This document shows positions 1-10,999 of a stretch of 64,000 nucleotides of DNA, in pieces (position 1 is the first letter of the stretch; the number at the start of each line of letters is the position of its first letter). Origin of the DNA: Epiperipatus broadwayi (taxonomy: Eukaryota > Onychophora > Udeonychophora > Euonychophora > Peripatidae); NCBI GenBank assembly GCA_028023455.1, contig JAQFVV010000564.1:124001-188000 (forward strand), in the 5' to 3' direction. A program made the position numbers and the translations under genes. The notes under the pieces are model-generated. The model saw only the letters and a list, made by a program, of their open reading frames with translations, had not been told where the DNA came from and ran no database searches.

Positions 1-490
1 TGAATTTTGAGCTTTATAGTCCACCATTGTACCAAATATGCAAACTTATATAGGATCTGAATTGGAATTCAAGTCTGAGATATGTAAAACTTGGAAAGCC
101 TCTCAAAATTGGTAAATAATATTGCCTTCTTTTTACTGGACTCCTTTGAAGAGTTATTGGAGAGGCCTTTACCCTGCTGCAGCAGTCTGTTTAAAAGTTG
201 CCATTTTCTTTTTAAAAGTATGTTTGTTAAAATAATAATTGTAAAGAGCATAAAATAATTATTGTATTACAGCATTTCAGATAGTAAAATTAAATAAATG
301 TTTAGGTTTAAATTGAACAAAAGAAAATTTATATTTTCTGTTTTAAAAATTTTTGTGAAAAGATAGTCATGGAGGTAAGAGTGGTTAAAATCTAATTAAT
401 ACATCAAAATCTATTGTATTTTTTTTTTTTTAAGAAATCTAGTGCCAGAGAAGGAAAAATCTATTTATATTATTTTGAATAGGTTAAAAA
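1..490. other. A+T-rich non-coding, nothing recognised
   Basis: Only short chance reading frames and homopolymer runs (for example a poly-T tract near 420) are visible. No splice-flanked coding segment, RNA gene or recognisable transposon was found. Confidence 0.5.
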
Positions 491-503
491 TGATAAATTC
501 AGT

Positions 504-604
504 CTTGCATTGGTGGTCGAGAGGTCAGCGCGACTGCCTTACAAGCAGTTTCCCGGGTTGTGGGTTCGCGTCCCGGCCAATGCTATGACACTTGAAAAAA
601 AAAA
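504..604 (+). repeat. tRNA-Val-like SINE with target duplication
   Basis: A perfect 7-bp acceptor stem (GCATTGG at 507-513, CCAATGC at 577-583) encloses a tRNA-like body. An A box (TGGTCGAGAGG) fits TRGYNNARNGG, and a B box (GGTTCGCGTCC) differs from GGTTCGANTCC mainly at one base. The anticodon arm ACTGC-CTTACAA-GCAGT is a perfect 5-bp stem with a 7-nt loop and anticodon TAC (Val). The T-stem has a mismatch and the variable region is about twice the normal length, so it is unlikely to be a working tRNA gene. A 20-nt tail ends in poly-A, and the 12-bp direct repeat GATAAATTCAGT flanks it at 492-503 and 605-616. This shows target-primed retroposition, probably by a LINE. A fragment of the same family lies at 34317-34375. 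Confidence 0.8.
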
Positions 605-616
605 GATAAATTCAGT

Positions 617-3235
617 ACTAAATATGATAGATAAATTGGTAAGTAGGATTGGTTTAATATATAAATAATTTCCATGAACTTTGATTAAATTTTCCATTTG
701 TTAAATATTCATTTCTTTATTTTCTCTCACTGAAACGTATATCCCCCCATCCTTTTTTTTTCAGCTTTAACTTTGTGTATTTTATCTGCACCAATTAATT
801 GTCTAAAAATTGTAATATGCTTTCGCATCTCACATTACACATTCTAAGTGCTTAAGTGGATTATATTAATCTACATAATTTTACCCATATATTTGTGATC
901 TAAGTAATCAAAGATAAATACAACGTATTAAAACAGAAAGCAGTCTGTATTGTTACAGTGATGGTTTGATCCAATGGTAGTATGGTAGACTCTAGAGCTT
1001 AAGGTGCACATATGCCCAATTTTATGGCATAGATTGTTCTAGAACTTATGGATCTCCAGATCAATAAAATCATTTGATTATTATTCTTATTAATTTTATA
1101 TTTAATCTACTATTTATTATATTATATTATTGATATCTCCTTCATATTATTGATGTTTGTATTCTTATAATCATTCTTATTTAAATTATTTTTTAAAATT
1201 TTGTTTATTTAATTATTTCATTTTTGGAATATACTATAGAAATATAATTTCTGTATTATATTTTTATATATGCATGTAAATGATCTTGTACCATTGTGTA
1301 TATTGCAGATAAGGTATATTTTTTTGTTACATAAGTATACACATTCTCTATAAAAATTTATTAGAAATAACAGATACTAGTTCTGATCTTACATTTTATG
1401 ATTTGGGATAAATCTAATTAAAGCAGAGAATAATAGTTTCTATTATCCCCAAATAAGTTAGAAATTCAAACAATAACCTTCAATAAATATTTTTAATAAA
1501 TATCATCTTTTTCGTCATTATTTTAAATATGCATGGAACTTCTAGATCAACTTACATACTTTAAACATATAAAGAGATTGAAAAAGCCAAGTATATGAGG
1601 AATGAGAAGCTATAAATATATCTAAGACATTTCGTTTAGGCCAAAAGGTGATGGATTGAAATCATTTTATTATGTGGTTATATTTTAATAAGAATAGCTA
1701 AATTAATTTTTAATTAAGTTTTAAAATTTATATCTGAATTAAAAATGATATAATAATTTCTAACATAATGAAATGATTAGTAATAATCATTATTATACTT
1801 AATTAAAGGTGTCTATTGGCACGTGATATCAATTACTATAACTATGGTAATATGATTATTTTTGTATTTAAGTATTATGAATTTTGAAACAAATGCATTG
1901 AGTTAAATGTTGCTTAAAAAGTTAAAAAATGTTTAAAATTGTAGATTTATTAAAACAATTATAAACTAAGATAAAGTTTTAATGAAAGGAAAAAAAACAA
2001 CTATTATAAAAGTATCAAATTAGAAATATGTTTAGGCTAAAAAAAAAAAATGAAATAGAGGTTTCTCAGTATTTCTAAATTGAAAATATGGGTTATGCCA
2101 CCTATTGGCAGGCAAAGTTTTGTCCCCTTTTTCTCCAAGTATTGAACAAAGTTTATATCAGGTGTTTGGTAAACAAGTTTGTCAAACAAATTATTTTCTT
2201 CCATTTGTAAAACATGGAATTGAAACTGTCATGATTTGAGTATGATATTCATTTAGCACAGTCAGTACTCTGCAAAAATGCATTCTAATTGCAGAATATT
2301 TGAACTTTTAAGTAGGCTTTATTTACCTTGTGATGCAAATAGTATTCCTAAACAATACTATCATCTAAGATGAGAATGTTTTAAACTAATATAGTCTATA
2401 TTAATTTACAGAATAATGATATATATTTTTCCATAGTATCCCAATTACTCAAATACTATCGAGTCTCATTAAGTCATTCTTGAAAGAGTAAAAAAATGAT
2501 ATTCTGAATTAACATCGCTCAGAGATGTTAAAGCTTTTCCCCATGAAGAATGGATTAATATTTTTTTTTTTAAATGAACTATTTTATAATACTATTCCAT
2601 GTATAATACTAACATTTTTTTTTTTTTTTTTTTGTGAATGGTGATCTTGAATCGTATTATTAAAAGTACCATAAGTGCTCAATGTTCTTTTATTTGATCC
2701 CTTTATATTTATCCTGCAAAAATGCTAAATGCTAAGCTAGTTAACATATTAAACTAAATACTATCAATTCACAATTAAATCACTAGCCAAAATTAAATCA
2801 CCAATCCACTAACAATGATTTCCTTGATAAAGCACTTCTCGACAAATTATCACAGTACAAAACAAATATATGCTATCCTATCTTCCTATAATTCCAATTT
2901 ACATTCCAATTATCTTCAATTTCAGAACATTCAAATAAGTTAATAGTTTCAGAATTATAAATCTTTATTAAAAGAGATTATTTAATTTCTCTTTTTTTTT
3001 ATTACTTTCAAAGAAGATAATCTTAGCCTACTCAAACATAATCTTATGAGCTAAATTTCTATTATGAATATATAATGGAGCTTTTGTTTTAAAGTTTGTG
3101 ATATTTTACTTGTAATCATCTGTTGATCTGTTTTCCTGAAGGTTTGTGATGATGGTGTTTTAGTTGTATTTTTATATTGGACTATTTCCATCATCTAATT
3201 GTACCAGTCAAAACATGTTGATCCATCTAACATGA
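617..3235. other. A+T-rich non-coding stretch
   Basis: No gene or well-defined repeat was recognised here. Around 963-1040 there is a faint tRNA-like block resembling the old SINE family seen at 20118, 25215 and 34055, too decayed to call. Poly-T tracts occur near 2560 and 2615. Confidence 0.4.
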
Positions 3236-3420
3236 GCTGGAATTCAAAAAAGTACTTCAAACCAGTCAAGCCCGAGATTTCGGTCAGGGACCAACCTGAA
3301 TTCGAACCCACTTCATAAGGCCCAGATCAAACACCTAAGGAATAACATATAATCATGGCATACGAGAATTTATTTTAAATCCAGCCCACTAGCAGAGCGG
3401 AGAGACAATGAGACATCTAT
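3235..3420 (-). repeat. probable tRNA-derived SINE (B box plus conserved-looking core)
   Basis: On the minus strand a perfect B box (GGTTCGAATTC, complement near 3298-3308) is followed by a G+C-richer core (GGTCCCTGACCG...) unlike the surrounding sequence. A degenerate A-box-like segment lies further upstream near 3395, too far away for a normal tRNA, so the head is either expanded or rearranged. The combination of a pol III B box, a distinctive core and dispersion in non-coding DNA suggests a SINE. I do not recognise the core domain, and no target duplication was identified. Confidence 0.4.
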
Positions 3421-5454
3421 TAACTATGACTTAATTAAAATATGTATACACATGGTTTTACATGTGGAAGTGGAGAAAAATGAATTCAAACTACTTAAAC
3501 AAGTTAGACAATAACAAATAGTTTAATATAATGACAAATTATATAAATTATGAATTAATTGCATACATTAGTATGTGCGTGAATGAGCAAGTGGTCTACC
3601 AAATGGTAGATAATTATATATTGTCATTCACGCTATTATTTCTCATATGTTCTTTTATTAATTAAATGGCATATATTATAAATAAACACACATCTTTGGT
3701 AGGTCCAATATTAAGATGCCAATCAATTATTAGAAAGAATTTACATAAAATTGCTATTAACACTTTTATATACAGTTCTGAAACATGGTGACTAACAATT
3801 TCGGGGAGTGTTTTGAGATCCATTATATATCTAAGAAAATTATTTTCACACCGCTGAGGTAGTGAACATAAACAAAATACATTTGAAAGATTATATTTGA
3901 ATCTATGACAAAATATTTATTGAAAAATTCTTTTACTCAACATTTAGAAGACAGAATGCTTGATTTCCCCCCAAGACATATACTCTTAAATACAGAAATA
4001 ATAAATTACGACAGTCGAATTGTATAAGATTGAAATAAATTTAATTAATAAAACTAGTAGTAGTTGGCATTTATATAAATTTTTAGCAGAGCGCAATTTT
4101 AATATTACAACATCAAAACCGGGTCATGAAGCAAAAGAAATAATAATATGAAGAAGTTTGCAGTACTGACATCGTGGCAAAGAAATAACAGGTAAATGTC
4201 ATGCTTCTGGACGAAAATGAAATCTAAGACCCCCTTCTTGGATAGTACTTAGAGAAATTGGATAAAGCATGCAGCGGATGTCACCGACGTGCAGAGGTCT
4301 TTTATACGAAGAAAGTGGATAAGCATAGTGTGTGCCAGGCATACTGGAATCACTGCCAGAGGTCTTTTTATACTAAATAAGTCTCGGGAAGGTCAACTAT
4401 CTATGGGACAGGAAATAATGAGAAATCTATGGTTTCGATCTTGTCGCAACCCCCAGATTAGAAGCACATAATATATTCATGAAAATATGCCGAATGTCAG
4501 TAACGCAGTATGGAAAGATGTCACTAACGACATTGAATATGATTAACTGCTTTAAAATAAATGATCCTTGTATGAATGCCATAATTTATATAAATAATAT
4601 GCTATGCCACTAGAATATATATAGAGAGATTTAGATTTCATTTAATAAAATATACGTTAAGATTTGACCCCATCCTTTTCTGCTATTTAAAATAATTCAA
4701 TCCCACCTTCATGGATTTTACAACAACTGAATATTTAAGCTCATGATATTTTAAGAGTATGGAAAAAGAAAATAACTAGCAGTTATATATAGAAAACAAT
4801 TAATAAGTCACCCTTTCAGAATTGAATAAATAATATTTATAAAATTTCAGAGCGTTAATTAGCTTGAGTTCTGGATTCACCCCGGGTAGAATCCAGAGTT
4901 AAACAAATAACAAATTTTTACACTAAAACATAAAAAAAATGTTGACTCGTAAAAACAATTTGCCGAGCGTATTAATTAATAATGCATTATGTTTTAAGGA
5001 GATGTTAGTAACCTTAATTCATGGAGGTTTACTTAAAAAGAAGAAAGATTTTAGAAATTCAATTCGTCAGATTGCTTGAGATTGGCATATTAATAATAAG
5101 TAAAATAGACATTTAAAATTAAGTAATAAATACATATAAATAAATGACTGCACTAAAGTTAAAGAAAGTTAGAGCGTATGAGAGAATTAAATTTATAGAA
5201 ATTATTTGAGAGCAATTTACATATTAGAAAAGTTATAAAGTTAAATTATACCTTAGGAGAAATCTTGAGAGTAGCATTTGAGATTAGTTAGACTAGCTTT
5301 ACTTGCAGCATAAACTACTGATTTACCTTGCATAATTTAAGAGTCCATTTTTCAAAGTACAGCATTTAATGGATCCATGTGAGTTCTTGGTGACAGCCAG
5401 CTTCCATTCAGCATTCTAGAGGTTTTTTTTATTTTATGCTTTCCTTCATTTCAG
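3421..5454. other. unassigned, includes a less A+T-rich island
   Basis: Mostly A+T-rich. About 4150-4520 is noticeably richer in G+C and contains a short direct repeat (CAGAGGTCTTTTATAC-like at about 4292 and 4358). Its 60-codon frame starting at 4289 has no recognisable domain. It could be an old repeat or a conserved non-coding element; nothing firm can be said. Confidence 0.3.
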
Positions 5455-5504
5455 GGCAGCAGGATATTACAGCAGTGGATGATGACCCCACAAAGGTCGT
5501 GAAG
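5455..5504 (+). CDS. candidate internal exon of an unidentified host gene
   Basis: A long pyrimidine tract ending in TTCATTTCAG (acceptor AG at 5453-5454) precedes a 50-nt segment with more G+C than its surroundings, followed by AAG|GTGATT (donor GT at 5505). Entering in the phase that leaves two bases of a split codon, it reads through 16 sense codons, QQDITAVDDDPTKVVK, whose acidic, balanced composition looks like real protein rather than translated A+T-rich noise. I do not recognise the protein. Length is not a multiple of three, so it would be a phase-shifting exon. No partner exon was found, which is compatible with the window lying mostly within long introns. Alternatively, this is a chance acceptor plus open frame. 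Confidence 0.35.
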
Positions 5505-6270
5505 GTGATTGGTTTTACCCGATCATCATTTTTTTAGGTTTCAAAGACACGTTGATTATGTTAACAATACAGTTCTCTCAATAGTAGCTCTTCTGCTGGG
5601 TCAAAATTAGCCCATTTTATATTCCTGTTCAGGTATTTGAAGAATGCTTTCAATTTCTTAGCTCTAGCTTAAACGTAACCTTTAATCTAACAGAAATTTT
5701 ACATTTCTTTGTCCATTGTTTTTAAAGATGCAACTGTTAGATAACATTCCAAAATATCTTCAAACTTATTTCCAGATGTTTATACAAAAGTAAAATCTTT
5801 AATCTTAATCCCATTTTATTTTAAGTAAAAACTTTAATTAAAAATTCCTTCCCAAGACTAAAACAGTATTATATTCCCAACCCTTTAATTATTTTTGGAC
5901 AATTAATGGTTGCATCTTCCATATTGGATTTTATAAAATATACAATTTAATAGAAAAAACAATTTAAAAAGAAAAAGTTTTAAAATGACTATATAAAATA
6001 TTTTTAAAAAAAATCAATATTTTGTTAGTATTTTTGCTCCTATAATATATATATATATCTGAGCCACACCTATGTATTTTTAATGTGAAGAAAAGAATTA
6101 ATAATAATAAATATTGAAAAGTTAAACTTTATAAATTTTAGGTGCGCATCTCAAATATATGCATAAAATATATATACAAGACTAAAGGAACGGGATGGGA
6201 TATAGGGTTTAAATACAGGTTACTAGATGACACCATGAAGCTCAATCTTAAGCTAAGATTGACTGCTTCA

Positions 6271-6427
6271 TAATGTGAGTGTTGAATGTCTTTAGAAAAA
6301 TTGAACTTTATTTAAATATTTCAAATACATTCATCTGTTAGTAATAGTACATCAAACAGGTTTGAGAAGTATTATTCTCCCCTCTTCTTCAGGTGTTTCT
6401 GGTCTAACCAATGACAGTACTAGCATG
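6271..6427 (-). repeat. SINE tail, inverted 5'-truncated copy (family A)
   Basis: This segment is the reverse complement of the tail of the SINE at 6765-7045, sharing the CCTGTTTGAT and TTTAAATAAAGTT blocks. It stops where the tRNA head would begin, so it is a headless copy facing the other copy head to head across about 340 bp. No target duplication was resolved. Confidence 0.65.
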
Positions 6428-6764
6428 TGGAAAACATATATCGGTGAGATCAGTCATCCCATTGAAAAGTGCTTGCAAGAACACAAACTGATGATCAGAA
6501 GATAGAAAATGGATGTGTCTATGGTAGAAGACCATGTATGTGCCAATGAACTTATGTTTAATTGGGAAAATAAAAAAATATTGGATAGAGAAGAAAATTT
6601 AAAGAAGTTGCTCACATGATAATGGCAAACAATCTCATAAGCCAATCTAGTGTGACTATACATAAGGTATGGAAGCCACTAATCAACTTTGTTCTTAGGC
6701 AAAAGTGGAGAAATCAGGAGGAACCTCATAGATAAGTATACAAAATTTCTACTGACTATCATCT

Positions 6765-7045
6765 TTGGCAGGATGGCTCAGTTGGTTAGAGCATTAATCA
6801 AAAATTATCTAAGGGTCCAGGTTTGAATCCCATGCTAGTATTATCATTGATCAGGCCAGCAACACCTGGAGAAGAGGAGACAATAATACTCATCAAAATG
6901 TGCATATACTAACCTGTTTGATATGCCATTATTAACAAGTTGAATGTATTTGGAATATTTAAATAAAGTTAAACTTTTCTAAAGATATTCAATACTTATA
7001 TTAGATGATTGAATCTATTGGTCTATTTACATCATCTAGAATTAA
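6765..7045 (+). repeat. tRNA-derived SINE, complete head and tail (family A)
   Basis: A pol III A box (TGGCTCAGTTGG, 6774-6785) and B box (GGTTTGAATCC, 6820-6830) lie about 35 bp apart, as in a tRNA. A tail of about 200 bp follows, shared by three other partial copies nearby (6271-6427 inverted, and both arms of 7060-7300). The tail carries the AATAAAG-type end block TTTAAATAAAGTT. The family tail is probably derived from a partner LINE, but no match is visible in this window. Confidence 0.65.
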
Positions 7046-7059
7046 TTGCTAAGTATTTT

Positions 7060-7300
7060 GAAAAAAATGAAACTTTATTTAAAGCTTTCAAATTATTTAA
7101 CTATTAGTAATAGCACACAGGTTAGTATATGGTACAATATTTTGAGTGCTATTTATTTTCCTCTTTGATCATGTCACCAAAACTTGAAGAAAAGAGAAGA
7201 ATAATACAACTGTGATCATTATGTTATATACTAACATGTATGCTATTATTAATATTTTACTGTATTTGAAGTTTAAATAAAATTTGAATTTTTCTAAAGA
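7060..7300. repeat. hairpin of two inverted family A tails
   Basis: The left arm (7060 to about 7168) and the right arm (from about 7170 to 7300) are diverged reverse complements of each other. Both match the SINE tail at 6840-7000. They meet with almost no spacer, so the transcript would fold into a hairpin with arms of about 110 bp. Together with 6271-7045 this is the second head-to-head pair of the same family within 1 kb. Confidence 0.65.
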
Positions 7301-7349
7301 CAAAATAATTTATTTTAAATGATGGAAATAATCAAATGTATATTTACAA

Positions 7350-9735
7350 ATATAATGTTGTTTATATTATTTCTTTTTTGTAAAAAAAAAATATACACAG
7401 TTTATATAGTTCACTATATTGAATATTTAGAGGATTGGACTGAGATACAATTTGTATAATAATTTCAATTTGAACACATCAAGAAGACATTATTATATTT
7501 TTGACAGAAAGAGTGAACATTAAGGAATCTAATAAGCTGAGAAAATATAATCATTATCTTAAAAAAATTAGGAAAACAAGATTTTAATATTTTTAGAAAT
7601 TCGTTTATATATATATATAAGTTTATAAATTCGAAATTTTGAGAGTTAAAATGTAAATTTACATTTTTGTTGACAAGTTAATTACATTCTTCTTCAAATT
7701 CTTTATAAAATGACAATATAATATAACTTACCTGAGGTAATTCTTTATTCTACAATATTAAATCTTAGCTATCCTGGAAAATTTCATTTTTATTAACAGT
7801 CTTCAGTACCTGCAGGCCTTTGCTAGAAATATGTTTTTCCCCCCTAATAAATAAGATCCATGTTTAACAATAATTATTGTAAATCAAGTATGCAAAGAAA
7901 ACTGATAAATTGTAATTTATCAAAAAATAAAATTTATTTTAAAACGATAGCAATATAATATAAAAAAGTTAAGAGAAAAAGTGGAGGTTGAAAATTTAAA
8001 AACATTTTTCAGGATGTATATATAACACATTTCTATTCACAGTGGTTGATTTAATTCAATGTAGAATATTAATAATGATAATAATCATAATACTAATGCT
8101 TTTTATTATCTGTCTTACCTTTTGCCTAGTGGAAATGCCTATAAATTACTAGGTAGATAGATATATTATTTTAGGAAAATTAGGATTGGTTATTATAGTG
8201 AAAATAAATTTGATTTTTTTATTATAAATGTTACTTACAAAAAATATTCTAATACTTGTATTAAAAAATTGAAAAAAATAATTTAATGGCAGAAAATAGA
8301 GAAATAAAATTGCTTACATGTATATTACAGCGATATGAGATAAAACTACATACAAAACAGACCTGTATTAGATAGTACTTTTAGAAATGATTTTTTCATA
8401 TAATTTTATATAAAAAACACACACACACAAAAGGAAAACATTGCATACGCATAGATGGAAGAAACTGTTTACCCTGAAAACTTTATAAAATTGCTAATAG
8501 TCCAAGTCCTCTGAATCACATATCTACAGTAACATTGGGATTATAATTCATGTTTGCAGTGAAATCTAAAAAAAAAAAAATGATTAAATATCTCTTTTTA
8601 GAAAAAATTCATTAAAAAATTCAAATTTTATTGTAGAGAAAAAATATATTATTAGAAACATAATTAAATAAGAGGAAAAATGGTATAACCCATGCATGCA
8701 TAGTTTTTACCAATTCTGCAGTAATTTAATGTAAAATTTAGGATTGATCAAAACTCTAGGCAATGCGTCTTGATATGCCCATGAGGTTTTCAAGTAAAGA
8801 ATAAGTATATTGGTTCTGCATCATATATTCATGAGAGAAATACGTGCCACAAGATTATGTTTGAAAAACTAAAGTTGTTTTCTTTGAAATTATTCCAAAG
8901 TAAAATATTATAAAGTTTTTAAACTATCATATAAAAAAAGATAGGATAAAATAATCTAGAAAGAGATTAGAAAATTGAGTTTTAAAAAAGAATGATTAAA
9001 AAAAGTAATTAAATTGATCATATAAAATATTCTGAAAGATTGTTTATTATTGACTACAATGTAAAGGGAGAAATGTTTGATAATCTGTAAAACGTGCATA
9101 CAGTTCAATTCATAATGAAACCTTGATTATTGTTCTGATTTTGCTTCTTTCATAGCATTTTTGTCTGCTTTCAGCAACATTGTATTACATGTTATTTTTT
9201 TGACTATCATTTTTCAAACTGTTATTTTGTTACAAAATTATTGACAAATCAAGATCTCATCACATTTCTCCATGTTTATAATTTTCTTTTTTTTAAAATT
9301 TGAAGTAAGTATTTTTTATTTTATTTTAAAAAATGTCAATCTTATTTTTATTTTATTATATATTTAACAGAAAATCATTTTAATTTTTTTAAAATAAATT
9401 TAAAGGTTAAGTTTCCTCCCCCCTCTTCACTCTTACAATGTTATCCTTGTTTTAATTCTTATTCAGGAGCAAGTTGAATTATAAATAATTTTTATTATCA
9501 TTATTCATATTTAAAAAAAAATTAGAAATAGAATAATTAATTTCTTGGTACATGCTGATTTAACCTGCTATAGCTACTATATCATGTGTTTAATGTAATA
9601 GCTAAATTGATTAAATGCTTCTAAGAAAATTATTATTTTATGATATAATTAAGGTTCCAAATTTGATTTTTTATTATTATTATAAGCATTATTTACAATA
9701 AGTATTATACGATTAAATTGGAACAGTTGCGCCAC
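7350..9735. other. A+T-rich non-coding stretch
   Basis: No gene is visible. Simple-sequence runs include CA repeats near 8410. A segment around 8170-8345 resembles the tandem unit at 9740-10180 and may be a dispersed copy. Confidence 0.4.
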
Positions 9736-9739
9736 ACAA

Positions 9740-10180
9740 GCACATGTGCTAGAATAAGTATTATAATATTTGTATTAGAAAAGTGAAAAAATATATAATC
9801 ATAGATTGCAAAAAATGGAAAAATAAAATTACTTTTTTTAATACTGCTTCTAACTAGGATATATTGATTTCTTTTTTTAAATAAAATTATGATCTATTAT
9901 TATAATGAAATGAATTTGGTTTTATATATTTTAAGCTATGAAAAGACATATAACTATAGATTGCAAATAATGAATAAATAAAATTACTTTTATTTATATC
10001 TCTTCTAACTGGGATATGTTGATTGCTTTTTTTAGTAAAATTATTATCTATTATAATGAAAAAAATATTGATTTACAAAACTATTATAATATTTGTATAT
10101 AAAAAAGTGGAAACAAAATAACCATAGATTGCAAAAAATGGAGAAGTAAAATTGTTATGTGAGATACTGCTTAACCTCAA
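9740..10180 (+). repeat. tandem repeat, about three diverged units of 155-168 bp
   Basis: The block ATAGATTGCA followed by AAAATGG-like sequence recurs at 9801, 9956 and 10124, each embedded in the same longer A+T-rich context (AAGTGAAAAA upstream, AAATAAAATTACTT downstream). The copies are visibly diverged. An apparently related single unit lies at 8170-8345. A poly-C run of about 16 follows at 10221. Confidence 0.55.
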
Positions 10181-10409
10181 AAAAAAAAAGTTGCATAAAA
10201 CTTACAATATGTAAGCAAAACCCCCCCCCCCCCCCCGAAAGATACTGATATGAACAGCTGTTTAATATATAAAATTCTGTAAAATTAAAGCATATGACTA
10301 TTTCCAGCAATGTCACATATTGCTTGTAGCTGTTGAGAGTTAGAGATGCTACCAACCAACCTTTTTTATTTTGCAATATATTCTTTAACAAAATAAGTTT
10401 ATGCATATC

Positions 10410-10995
10410 TGCAATCTTTTATAAGCTTTATTTTATGCAAGCTGAAGTAGTAACAATTTTATAAATGTTCTGAATCTTGAAATATCAATAAAAGTGTAAA
10501 TTAAATTAGTGATTTGAAATTTTACTTTTAAGTAGAAAAGAATAATAAGAATGCTAGAATGTAAATTTTATATAGTATAGTAATTCTAATTTTTTTATAT
10601 ATATCCTTTTACTATGATATTAAAATTATACATACATACATTTTACAAATACTAGATATGGAATATTTTAAATAATAAAAACAAAAAACAAAGACATATT
10701 TACATAAAATAAAAATAAAGGAAGTAATAGGATAAAATTTTAAAATTTGTTTATTCAACTCTTTAAATATTAGTCAGTACATTTTAAATTTCAATTATCT
10801 AAATATTATAGTATAAACATATAATTTATATTATTTATCAGTTAATGATAGATATAATAATATTTAAAAGTAATAATTTAAAATAATAATAATATATACT
10901 TAAAAATTAAAATGGCAACCATCCCTCTCTCTAACTTTATTTTTTTCAACAAAGCTATTTTATGAATAAAGATAAAATCTGAATTTAATGTGACA
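10410..10995. other. A+T-rich, nothing recognised
   Basis: Low-complexity A+T sequence without a supported feature. Confidence 0.4.
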
Positions 10996-10999
10996 GACA

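Noticed and set aside
507-583. Functional tRNA-Val(TAC) gene
   Set aside because: T-stem mismatch, oversized variable region, poly-A tail and flanking target duplication all point to a retroposed SINE.
10221-10236. Poly-C run as a functional G-quadruplex partner
   Set aside because: A single homopolymer run without the four-tract pattern; such runs also occur at 21951 and 57011 and look like slippage tracts.
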